From Roseivivax marinus (GTDB taxonomy: Bacteria; Pseudomonadota; Alphaproteobacteria; Rhodobacterales; Rhodobacteraceae), in the NCBI RefSeq assembly GCF_900109705.1, contig NZ_FOAI01000005.1:124001-188000 (forward strand): a stretch of DNA of 64,000 nt. Direction: 5' to 3'. The first letter of the stretch is position 1. Each line of letters opens with the position of its first letter. Below, in pieces: positions 45,978-53,771 of the stretch. Both the position numbers and the translations under genes were made by a program. The notes beneath the pieces were generated by a model. It made no database searches and was not told where the DNA came from. It was given only the letters and a program-made list of their open reading frames with translations.

Positions 45978-46552
45978 GCGGCCTCGGCGGCCGCGCGCTC
46001 GGTCGCCAGCGCGGCGCGCACCTCTTCCGCGGCAGGGGCCGCGTCCACTGCATCGCGGGTCAGGGCGAAGCGCAGGTAGATCCCATCGATCAGCGCCGCC
46101 ATCCGCCGCGCCGCGCACGGCGCCTCGTTCCCCAGAAGCGGCCGCAGATCGTGCACGAGGTTCGAGTGCAAGCGCCGGTGATAGAGCGCCAGCAGCCGTG
46201 CCGCCTCGTCCGAGGTCTGGGCCAGCACGTAAAAGTTCAGCCACGCTGCCACCGCGCCGTCGCGGAAGTGGCTTTCGGCAAAGCTCGCGCCGATGATCGC
46301 CTCGAGTCGTTCGGCCGGGGTGTCGGCGCCAGCCAACGCCGCGCGCACCTCGTCGCCGTAGTCGCGCAGGATCGCGCGCATGGCGGCGAGGAACAGCGCC
46401 TCCTTGTCGCCGAAGTAGTGGAAGGCGAGGCCCGGCGACACGCCCGCCCGCTTGGCGATCTTGCCCACCGTCACGCTCAGGGTGCCGGTCTCTCCGATCT
46501 CGCGGATGGTGGCGGCGATCAGGTCGCGCCGGCGCTGCACTTCTTTTCCCAT
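45965..46552 (-). CDS. betI: TetR-family choline regulator BetI
   Basis: The 195-residue protein matches BetI: HTH IAKRAGVSPGLAFHYFGDKEAL near 32-53 and the ligand-domain pattern AAWLNFYVLAQTSDEAARLL, RRLHSNLVHDLRPLL and AALIDGIYLRFAL. BetI represses choline uptake and oxidation genes and is relieved by choline. It is divergent from choWV over a 151-bp gap with a clear dyad. Unlike many relatives, betAB and choX are not next to it. Confidence 0.9.
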   Translation of the reverse strand: MGKEVQRRRDLIAATIREIGETGTLSVTVGKIAKRAGVSPGLAFHYFGDKEALFLAAMRAILRDYGDEVRAALAGADTPAERLEAIIGASFAESHFRDGAVAAWLNFYVLAQTSDEAARLLALYHRRLHSNLVHDLRPLLGNEAPCAARRMAALIDGIYLRFALTRDAVDAAPAAEEVRAALATERAAAEAAQSA

Positions 46553-46608
46553 GTCCTTGCGAACCTTGGTAACTTCCGGGTTGCTTGTCGCAGCCTATTC
46601 GATGTTTA

Positions 46609-46622
46609 ATTGACTGGTCAAT
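46609..46622. promoter_or_regulatory. BetI operator candidate
   Basis: ATTGAC-TG-GTCAAT is a 14-bp perfect dyad in the betI-choW gap. It matches the TTGA-N4-TCAA pattern I associate with BetI operators. It overlaps a TTGACC that could be the -35 box of betI. Confidence 0.65.
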
Positions 46623-46703
46623 CAATAATGACCGGATCTGGGTCGCCCCCGCCGGGGTGCGGCCTTCCGGCGTGATATAGCATCGGAAAGGGGGACGCAT
46701 CCC

Positions 46704-47543
46704 GTGCTGGACGTGCTGACAGAGTACAAGATTCCCGTGGGCGAGGTGGCCGAAACCATCTTCGACGGCATCCGCACCTATGGCGGCTGGGCGCTCGACC
46801 TGCTCGCCGCCGCGATGGAGTGGCTGATCGACAGCGTGCTGTGGCTGATGGAGACGCCGCACCCGTTCATCGTCATCGCCGTCTTCGTGGCCATCGCCTA
46901 CGCGCTGCAGCGCAGCTGGAAGGTCGCGCTGTTCACCGCGCTCGGCTTCCTGTTCATCATCAACCAGGACTACTGGGAAGAGACGCTGGAGAGCCTGACG
47001 CTCGTCCTGTCGGCCTGCGTCGTGTGCATGGGCATCGGCGTGCCGATCGGCATCGCCGCGGCGCACCGGCCCAAGCTCTACACCGCGATCCGGCCGGTCC
47101 TCGACCTGATGCAGACGCTGCCGACCTTCGTCTACCTGATCCCGGCGATCGTGTTCTTCGGCATCGGCATGGTGCCGGGTCTGATCGCCACGGTGATCTT
47201 CGTCGTGCCCGCGCCAATCCGCCTGACCTATCTCGGCGTGTCCTCCACCCCGCAGCCGCTGCTCGAGGCCGCGCGCGCCTTTGGCGCAACCGGCCGGCAG
47301 GTGTTGTGGAAGGTCGAACTCCCGAGCGCGTTCCCCCAGATCATGGCCGGGCTCAACCAGACCATCATGCTGTCGCTGTCGATGGTGGTGATCGCGGCGC
47401 TCGTCGGTGCCGATGGCCTCGGCGTGCCGGTCGTTCGTGCTCTGAACCAGGTGAACACCGCGCTCGGCTTCGAGAGCGGGATCGTCATCGTGGTCGTCGC
47501 CATCATGCTGGATCGCATCCTGAACGTGGGAGCCAAGAAATGA
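46704..47543 (+). CDS. choW: Choline/betaine ABC transporter permease
   Basis: The 279-residue inner-membrane protein has an N-terminal periplasmic/amphipathic segment, five to six transmembrane helices and the ProW-type EAA loop EAARAFGATGRQVLWKVELP for contact with the ATPase. GTG 46704 follows GGGGG. The gene overlaps choV by ATGA. With ChoV it forms the membrane part of a choline importer under BetI control. No substrate-binding gene is present in the window. Confidence 0.92.
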   Translation: MLDVLTEYKIPVGEVAETIFDGIRTYGGWALDLLAAAMEWLIDSVLWLMETPHPFIVIAVFVAIAYALQRSWKVALFTALGFLFIINQDYWEETLESLTLVLSACVVCMGIGVPIGIAAAHRPKLYTAIRPVLDLMQTLPTFVYLIPAIVFFGIGMVPGLIATVIFVVPAPIRLTYLGVSSTPQPLLEAARAFGATGRQVLWKVELPSAFPQIMAGLNQTIMLSLSMVVIAALVGADGLGVPVVRALNQVNTALGFESGIVIVVVAIMLDRILNVGAKK

Positions 47544-48580
47544 GCACCGCCGTCAAGATCGACAACGTTTCCATCGTCTTCGGAGATGAACCGAAATCCG
47601 CGCTGCCGCTCATGGATCGCGGCGAGGACCGGCCCGCCGTGCAGGAGAAGACCGGCCAGGTCCTGGGCGTCCACAATTGCTCGATCGACGTGGAAGAGGG
47701 CGAGATCCTCGTTCTCATGGGCCTCTCGGGGTCGGGCAAGTCGACGCTTCTGCGCGCGGTCAACGGGCTGAACCCGGTGGTGCGCGGCAAGGTCGAGGTG
47801 AACACCGGCTCCGAGATGATGGATGTCACCCACGCCTCGGACGAAGACCTGCGCTGGGTGCGCCTGAATCGCGTGGCCATGGTATTCCAGCAGTTCGGTC
47901 TGCTGCCGTGGCGCACCGTGCGCGAGAATGTCGGGCTGGGGCTCGAACTCGGCGGCATGGCCAAGGCCGAGCGCACCGAGCGCGTGGACCGCCAGCTGGG
48001 TCTCGTGGGGCTCGACGGCTGGGGCGACCGCAAGGTCGGAGAGCTTTCGGGCGGGATGCAGCAGCGCGTGGGTCTCGCGCGCGCGTTCGCCACCGATGCG
48101 CCCATCCTGCTCATGGACGAGCCGTTCTCGGCGCTGGATCCGTTGATCCGCACCAAACTTCAGGACGAGCTTCTCGAACTCCAGCGCGAGATGAAGAAGA
48201 CCATCATCTTCGTGAGCCATGACCTCGACGAGGCGTTCAAGATCGGCAACCGCATCGCCATCATGGAGGGCGGCCGAATTGTCCAGTGCGGACGTCCATC
48301 CGAGATTTATTCATCTCCATCAGACGATTACGTGGCAGAGTTCGTAGCGCACATGAACCCGCTCGGCGTGCTGACCGCGCGCGACGTGATGGGCGCGGCG
48401 GAGGGTCCGGCGCCCGAGGGCCGGGTGCCCGCCGACATGCCGGTCTCGGAGGTGATGTCGCGCCTTGGTGGCGGGGCGTCGGACCTTGGCGTCGAGGACC
48501 GCGGTGGCACCCTGATCGGGCGCATCACCGCGGGGGGGCTGGTACGTCGGCTCGCCGATCCGCAGGCGGCGCGCGAATAG
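47540..48580 (+). CDS. choV: Choline/betaine ABC transporter ATPase
   Basis: The 346-residue protein has Walker A GLSGSGKST, Q-loop VFQQFGLLPW, signature LSGGMQQR, Walker B ILLMDEPF and an H-loop in FVSHDLDEA, all in ProV/ChoV arrangement. A C-terminal region of about 80 residues is a shortened CBS-like regulatory part. It powers choline uptake. It starts inside choW's last codons (ATGA) and is the last gene of the operon. Confidence 0.93.
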   Translation: MSTAVKIDNVSIVFGDEPKSALPLMDRGEDRPAVQEKTGQVLGVHNCSIDVEEGEILVLMGLSGSGKSTLLRAVNGLNPVVRGKVEVNTGSEMMDVTHASDEDLRWVRLNRVAMVFQQFGLLPWRTVRENVGLGLELGGMAKAERTERVDRQLGLVGLDGWGDRKVGELSGGMQQRVGLARAFATDAPILLMDEPFSALDPLIRTKLQDELLELQREMKKTIIFVSHDLDEAFKIGNRIAIMEGGRIVQCGRPSEIYSSPSDDYVAEFVAHMNPLGVLTARDVMGAAEGPAPEGRVPADMPVSEVMSRLGGGASDLGVEDRGGTLIGRITAGGLVRRLADPQAARE

Positions 48581-48649
48581 GGATTCTCGTCGCGCGCCCA
48601 TCGGGTTAGGGTCCCTGCGAAACCTAAACGGGCAGGGACCTGAAACACG

Positions 48650-49522
48650 ATGCAGACCGTGGCCGCCGCCGTCACCATGGTGCGCGACGATCCCTTCTTC
48701 CTGGCAGCGTGGCTGCGCCATTACGGCGCGGCCTTCGGACTTGAGAACTGCTACGTCATCAATCACGGGCGGGGCGACGACGTCGCCCGCATGGCCGAAG
48801 GGGCGAACGTCGTCGGCATCCCGGGCGACGCGCACCGCAACTTCGACGGCAAGCGCTGGCGGCTGCTGAACGGCCTCGTGGACGGGCTTTCGGGCTACTA
48901 CGACTTCGTTGTAGTGGGCGATGTTGACGAGTTGGTGGTCGTCGATCCCGAGACCGGGCTCGGCCTTCTGGACTACCTCGCCGGGCTGAAGCGGCGGACG
49001 GTCTACACGCCGCTCGGCCTCGAAGTGGTGCACCGGACCGACCGCGAGCCCGAACCGATCGACAACACGATCCTCGGCCCGCGTCGGCACGTGCGCCTTG
49101 CGCCGCACTACTCGAAACCCTGCGTTCTGGGGCTCGGGGCCAAGATCGCGCGGGGCGGGCACTTCACCACGCATCCGCAACTGAACACGCCCGATGCGCT
49201 CTACCTTCTTCACCTGAAGTTCTGCGACTTCGCCAACTACGCCGCGACGATGGACCGTCGGAATGCCACCTCCGAGGCGACGGGGGCCGCGGTGCAGGAC
49301 GTGCAGATCGGGCGGCACTGGTTCGCAGAGGCCCGTGGCGAGGACCGCGCGGTCTTCGAGGCCTTCAAAGACATGGAGATGCGCGAGGGCTTCCGCCTCA
49401 ACTGGGTGCGGCGCAAGATGCACGAGACGTGGGTGCCGCGTGAGCATGGCCTTTGGCAGTTCGCGCGGCCCGACTACGCGCTGCAATATGTGTTGCCGGA
49501 GCGGTTCGTGGGGCTGGTCTGA
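48650..49522 (+). CDS. Glycosyltransferase family 2-like protein
   Basis: The 290-residue cytosolic protein begins VAAAVTMVRDDPFFLAAWLRHY and has a DxD-like metal site in VVGDVDELVVVDP, followed by an HFTTHPQ region, as in the GT2 and DUF23-like glycosyltransferases common in marine Rhodobacterales. Acceptor and donor are unknown. ATG 48650 is 70 bp after choV and probably has its own promoter. Confidence 0.8.
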   Translation: MQTVAAAVTMVRDDPFFLAAWLRHYGAAFGLENCYVINHGRGDDVARMAEGANVVGIPGDAHRNFDGKRWRLLNGLVDGLSGYYDFVVVGDVDELVVVDPETGLGLLDYLAGLKRRTVYTPLGLEVVHRTDREPEPIDNTILGPRRHVRLAPHYSKPCVLGLGAKIARGGHFTTHPQLNTPDALYLLHLKFCDFANYAATMDRRNATSEATGAAVQDVQIGRHWFAEARGEDRAVFEAFKDMEMREGFRLNWVRRKMHETWVPREHGLWQFARPDYALQYVLPERFVGLV

Positions 49523-49534
49523 CGTCCGGAGCCG

Positions 49535-50053
49535 TCAGCGCGACGAGACGAAGGCGACGTTATCGAAGTCGACGCCCACGGTCGCGCTGGCGGTCTGCAA
49601 CAGCGCGGAGGCGTGGGGATCGAGCAGGCCGAGTCCGACTTCCATGACCGAGGGCGGCGTGTAGGCCAGCGTCAGAGCCGCCGCGGCGCCGGTGAGAATT
49701 GCGCCGGAATTGCCGCGCCGGCCGCGACCGCGCAGAAGGACGCGGCCGAGATGCACGAGAATCGCCAGCGCCGACAGCACCAGCATCGCCGCGAGGCCGG
49801 CCATCACCAGCGTCTGGCTTTGCGCCGACAGGCTGCCTTGTCCGAGGCTGTCCTGCAGGTACTCGCGGTTTCGCGCCACGGAGGCGGCGACGTAGACCCA
49901 GCCGAAGCCGAGAAGGCTTCCGACGACCGGGCTGGGCCTGGCTTTCGTTCCGGCGCCAGCCGGACGGTGTCCGTGGCGCGCGAAATCGGGATCGAGCCGG
50001 CGGACCCGGTCCTCGAAGTCTGTCTGAGTCTGTTTTCGGATCGTGTACCGCAT
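49535..50053 (-). CDS. Membrane protein of unknown function
   Basis: The 172-residue protein has a basic, charged N-terminal 40 residues (DFEDRVRRLDPDFARHG) and two to three hydrophobic segments (about 44-60, 82-105 and 120-140). I do not recognise the family. A promoter (TTGTGC at 50085-50080, 16-bp spacer, TACTTA at 50063-50058) ends only 4 bp before ATG 50053, so the mRNA may be leaderless. Confidence 0.72.
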   Translation of the reverse strand: MRYTIRKQTQTDFEDRVRRLDPDFARHGHRPAGAGTKARPSPVVGSLLGFGWVYVAASVARNREYLQDSLGQGSLSAQSQTLVMAGLAAMLVLSALAILVHLGRVLLRGRGRRGNSGAILTGAAAALTLAYTPPSVMEVGLGLLDPHASALLQTASATVGVDFDNVAFVSSR

Positions 50054-50057
50054 TCGT

Positions 50058-50085
50058 TAAGTATTCCTTAGCGATTGTGGCACAA
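50058..50085 (-). promoter_or_regulatory. Promoter directly adjoining the start codon at 50053
   Basis: TTGTGC and TACTTA with a 16-bp spacer on the minus strand. Start of transcription is expected at or next to the ATG. Confidence 0.42.
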
Positions 50086-50180
50086 TCTGGGAGACATGCG
50101 GGCCGGTCTCGGGCGTCTCCTGAAAAGTGTATCGCCTGCGATCCATCGGCATGTCGCGCGGCTCGTCGCGCGACCGGGGC

Positions 50181-50217
50181 GTGACGCCCCGCGTGCCATG
50201 CCGGCGCGGGGCGTCAC
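50181..50217 (-). terminator. Perfect 13-bp hairpin after the M20 peptidase gene
   Basis: GTGACGCCCCGCG (50181-50193) and CGCGGGGCGTCAC (50205-50217) are perfectly paired, 12 nt past the stop at 50229. The stem is very stable but lacks a T-run, so it may end transcription inefficiently or protect the mRNA. Confidence 0.6.
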
Positions 50218-50228
50218 TGCCGGAGCCG

Positions 50229-51611
50229 TCAGGACCAGTCGAAGGCGTCGAGGATGCGCGCCCAGCTGCGCGCCCCGCGGTGAAAGCTCTCGAGGTCGTA
50301 TTTCTCGTTCGGCGAATGCAGCGCATCGTCGTCCTTGGCGAAGCCGATCAGCATGGCGTCGGTCCCGAGGATCTTCTTGAAGTGTCCCGCGACCGGGATC
50401 GATCCGCCCGAGCCCACGTAGGCGGCAGGCTCCGGCCACTCCTCGGACAGGGCCGTGCGCGCCTGCTCGAACGCGGGATGCGAGGTCGCCATGACCGAGG
50501 CTTGCGAATTGCCGTGGCCGTGGAACTCTGCGGTGCAGTCGGGCGGCAGCTGTTCCTGCACCCAGGCGCGGAAGCTTTCGCGGATGGCGTGCGGATCCTG
50601 GTCGCCGACAAGGCGGAAGCTGACCTTGGCGTGGGCCTCGGCCGGCAACACGGTCTTGAAGCCCGCACCGGTATAGCCGCCCCAGATGCCGTTGATTTCG
50701 CCCGTGGGCCGCGACCAGATCATCTCGAGAGCGGTGCGGTCGCGCTCGCCCGCGGGCTCGGACAGGCCGACATCTCCCAGGAAAGCCGAGTGATCGAAGC
50801 CGAGCGCGTCCCATTGCGCCTTCATCTCGGGGTCGAGCTCGGGCACGCCGTCGTAGAAGCCGGGCACCGTGACGCGGCCCTGATCGTCATGCAGGTTGCC
50901 CAGAATTTTCGTCAGCACCCGGATCGGGTTGCGCGACGGGCCGCCGTACATCCCCGAATGCAGGTCCTTCGACGGGCCCTTTACGGTGATCTGTTCGCCC
51001 AGAAGGCCCCGCAGCATGGTGACGATCGCGGGCGCGCGACTGTCGAACAGGCCCGTGTCGCAGATCAGGGCCACGTCGGCGCGCAGTTCCTCGGCCTTCT
51101 CCTCAAGGAAGGGCACCAGCGAAGGCGAGCCGGATTCCTCCTCGCCCTCGAAGAAGAAGGTGATGCGGCAGGGCATTCGCCCGGTCTCGGCATGGTAGGC
51201 GCGGCAGGCCTCCACGAAGGTCATCAGCTGGCCCTTGTCATCCGAGGCGCCGCGTGCGCGGATCACCTTGCCTTTTTCGGTGTCCTGCAGCTCGGGGTCG
51301 AACGGCCCGCGGTCCCAGAGCTCCAGCGGGTCGACCGGCTGCACGTCGTAGTGTCCGTAGAACAAGACATGCGGGCCGTCGCCGTCGACGTGACCCACCA
51401 CCATCGGGTGGCCCGGCGTCTCGCGCAGGCCGGCGTCGACGCCCATGCTCTTCAGGTCGGCGACGAGCCACTCGGCGGCCTTGCGGCAATCCGGGGCATA
51501 GGCCGGATCGGTGGAGATCGACGGGATGCGCAGCAGCTCGAACAACCGCTCGGTCGCGGCGGGCAGATCGGCGTCGAGGCGGGCGAGGACGGCATCGATC
51601 GACAAGGGCAT
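50229..51611 (-). CDS. M20-family metallopeptidase (dipeptidase)
   Basis: The 460-residue protein has the M20 zinc sites: His/Asp in FYGHYDVQPVDP, Glu pair in FFFEGEEESGSPSL, Asp in ALICDTGLF, and a distal His in the C-terminal half, plus the dimerisation domain with LHSGMYGGPSRNP. It resembles cytosolic dipeptidases of the ArgE/DapE/ACY1 superfamily, CNDP-like branch. ATG 51611 is used; AGGAG directly abuts it, so TTG 51605 (codon 3) cannot be ruled out. Confidence 0.92.
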   Translation of the reverse strand: MPLSIDAVLARLDADLPAATERLFELLRIPSISTDPAYAPDCRKAAEWLVADLKSMGVDAGLRETPGHPMVVGHVDGDGPHVLFYGHYDVQPVDPLELWDRGPFDPELQDTEKGKVIRARGASDDKGQLMTFVEACRAYHAETGRMPCRITFFFEGEEESGSPSLVPFLEEKAEELRADVALICDTGLFDSRAPAIVTMLRGLLGEQITVKGPSKDLHSGMYGGPSRNPIRVLTKILGNLHDDQGRVTVPGFYDGVPELDPEMKAQWDALGFDHSAFLGDVGLSEPAGERDRTALEMIWSRPTGEINGIWGGYTGAGFKTVLPAEAHAKVSFRLVGDQDPHAIRESFRAWVQEQLPPDCTAEFHGHGNSQASVMATSHPAFEQARTALSEEWPEPAAYVGSGGSIPVAGHFKKILGTDAMLIGFAKDDDALHSPNEKYDLESFHRGARSWARILDAFDWS

Positions 51612-51686
51612 CTCCTTTTCGGGGCAAAGGGGGAAGTCGGGCGCGACGGTATCAGCGCGGCCCCCGGTGTCCAGCCCGAGCCCCGC

Positions 51687-52016
51687 TCAGTGGCTGACGA
51701 TCGCCAGCCCGGCGAGAACCATGAGCCCGCCCATTGCCTGCCGCATCGAGAAGCCTTCGCCGATCCAGATCGCGTAGGCCAGAACCAGGACGGTCTCGAC
51801 CCCGATGATGGTTACGTAAAGCACCGATAGGGGAGTCGTCCGCATCAGGACAATTTCGCCCACGACGACCGCGACGAGACCCACCGCCAGGACCGCGGCG
51901 CCGGGACCCGCAACATGGTCGGAAACCAGCTTCATTCCGATGGTGGCGACCGCGTAGCCCACAGCCACGGTCAGCGTCAGCAGGACGGCCTGGGCGGGGG
52001 AGAGCGCAATCTGCAT
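51687..52016 (-). CDS. Small SMR/EamA-like transporter
   Basis: The 109-residue protein has four hydrophobic segments (about 6-25, 35-55, 60-80 and 88-107), matching the small multidrug resistance fold, with GMKLVSDH after TM1 and TTPLSVLYVTIIGVETVLV. A conserved SMR glutamate in TM1 is not obvious, so it may export something other than cations. Start ATG 52016. Confidence 0.75.
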   Translation of the reverse strand: MQIALSPAQAVLLTLTVAVGYAVATIGMKLVSDHVAGPGAAVLAVGLVAVVVGEIVLMRTTPLSVLYVTIIGVETVLVLAYAIWIGEGFSMRQAMGGLMVLAGLAIVSH

Positions 52017-52260
52017 GGCACGGGATGTCTCGAAGGTCGCCGGGACGGCGAGGGAAAAGGGCAGGGATCTTGGAAATGCGTAAAGTAATGGTCTTCCAGG
52101 ATCATTCCGCGGATCGCGACTCCGGCAAAGTCCGGAAAACCCGCCTTCCCGGAATATGTCAGCGGTGCCGGCGAAACGCGGGGTTGGCGTTCCGGCGCAA
52201 AGCATGGTTATATTCACATGTTTTGAGGCGTCCGAGTTTCCGATCGGCGTCACGCCAAGC

Positions 52261-52274
52261 ATGACCTAGGTCAA
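52261..52274. promoter_or_regulatory. FNR-type box upstream of hemA
   Basis: ATGACCTAGGTCAA differs from the FNR/FnrL pattern TTGAY-N4-RTCAA only at the first base. Its core TGACCTAGGTCA is a perfect 12-bp palindrome. It lies 135-148 bp before hemA. FnrL is known to control hemA in Rhodobacter by oxygen. Confidence 0.5.
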
Positions 52275-52307
52275 AGTTGCGACTAATGGTCATGGGGTAG
52301 GCGGTTG

Positions 52308-52331
52308 TTTGGATAGGCCGTGCTCTATATG
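52308..52331 (+). promoter_or_regulatory. hemA promoter candidate
   Basis: TATATG (52326-52331) is a good -10 box with GGTTGT-like DNA 15-17 bp upstream. It lies about 80 bp before GTG 52409. The rest of 52017-52260 holds no gene I can support. Confidence 0.4.
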
Positions 52332-52408
52332 CAGTCAGGACGCGGAAAATGGCCCCTCGGGGCTTGCGCGGGCCACGCGGCCGCGTGACGACAAGAAGGA
52401 GAAGTGGC

Positions 52409-53632
52409 GTGGACTACAGCGCGCAACTGGATCAGGCGATCGACCGACTTCACGAAGAAGGCCGCTATCGAACCTTCATCGACATCGAGCGGCGCCGCGG
52501 TCAGTTCCCCCACGCCACCTGGACCAAACCTGACGGAACCGAGATGCCGATCACCGTGTGGTGCGGCAACGATTACCTCGGCATGGGCCAGCACCCGGCC
52601 GTCCTCGCCGCCATGCACGAGGCGGTGGACGCCACCGGCGCAGGCTCGGGGGGGACGCGCAACATCTCCGGCACCACGGTTTACCACAAGCGGCTCGAGG
52701 CCGAGCTGGCCGATCTGCACCGTAAGGAAGCGGCGCTGGTCTTCACCTCGGCCTACATCGCCAACGACGCCACGCTGTCGACGCTCCCCAAGCTCTTTCC
52801 CGGGCTCATCATCTATTCCGACGCGCTGAACCACGCATCGATGATCGAGGGCGTGCGCCGAAACGGAGGTGCCAAGCGGATCTTCCGGCACAACGACGTG
52901 GCCCACCTGCGCGAGCTGCTCGAGGCCGACGATCCCGACGCGCCGAAGCTGATCGCGTTTGAATCGATCTACTCGATGGACGGCGATTTCGGCCCGATCG
53001 AGGCGATCTGCGACCTCGCCGACGAGTTCGGTGCGCTGACCTACATCGACGAGGTGCACGCCGTCGGCATGTACGGCCCCCGCGGCGCGGGCGTGGCCGA
53101 GCGCGACCGCCTGATGCACCGGCTCGACATCATCAACGGGACGCTCGCCAAGGCCTACGGAGTGATGGGCGGCTACATCGCCGCGTCCGAGAAAATGTGT
53201 GACGCAGTACGCTCCTACGCGCCGGGGTTCATCTTCACCACGTCGCTGCCGCCGGCCGTGGCGGCCGGCGCCGCGGCCTCGGTCGCGCACCTCAAGCGAG
53301 ATCAGGAACTGCGCGACAAGCATCAGGAGCGGGCAAAGATTCTGAAGACCCGTCTCAAGGGAATGGGCCTGCCGCTCATCGATCACGGCAGCCACATCGT
53401 GCCGGTGATCGTCGGCGATCCGGTTCATACCAAGGCGTTGTCGGACATGCTTCTGGACGGCTATGGCATCTACGTGCAGCCGATCAACTTCCCCACGGTG
53501 CCACGCGGCACCGAGCGCCTGCGCTTCACGCCGTCGCCGGTCCACGGGCCCGACGAGATGGATCGGCTGGTTCATGGGATGGATGAACTGTGGTCCCATT
53601 GTGCGCTGAATCGTGCCGAACTCAGCGCTTGA
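52409..53632 (+). CDS. hemA: 5-Aminolevulinate synthase
   Basis: The 407-residue protein has the same length and nearly the same sequence pattern as Rhodobacter Hem[41 protein letters not shown], and PLP lysine Lys248 in NGTLAKAYG. It condenses glycine with succinyl-CoA, the Shemin route to haem and tetrapyrroles. GTG 52409 follows AAGGAGA at 8 nt and gives the family N terminus MDYS. An FNR-like box upstream suggests oxygen control. Confidence 0.97.
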   Translation: MDYSAQLDQAIDRLHEEGRYRTFIDIERRRGQFPHATWTKPDGTEMPITVWCGNDYLGMGQHPAVLAAMHEAVDATGAGSGGTRNISGTTVYHKRLEAELADLHRKEAALVFTSAYIANDATLSTLPKLFPGLIIYSDALNHASMIEGVRRNGGAKRIFRHNDVAHLRELLEADDPDAPKLIAFESIYSMDGDFGPIEAICDLADEFGALTYIDEVHAVGMYGPRGAGVAERDRLMHRLDIINGTLAKAYGVMGGYIAASEKMCDAVRSYAPGFIFTTSLPPAVAAGAAASVAHLKRDQELRDKHQERAKILKTRLKGMGLPLIDHGSHIVPVIVGDPVHTKALSDMLLDGYGIYVQPINFPTVPRGTERLRFTPSPVHGPDEMDRLVHGMDELWSHCALNRAELSA

Positions 53633-53771
53633 TCGCGCAAAGTGGTGCCCACACGGATTTTCCTGTGCTAACGTGATGTCAATAAGAGCGTGACTCGACT
53701 CGGGGAATGGAGTTCGAAGTCGCGCCTGGGACAGGCACGGGACACAGCACGGTGAGATCGGGGCAGCCGCT

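Noticed and set aside
52025-52264. 79-codon plus-strand frame upstream of hemA
   Set aside because: It has low GC3 bias, no ribosome binding site and no family match, and the FNR-like box sits at its end; more likely part of the hemA control region.
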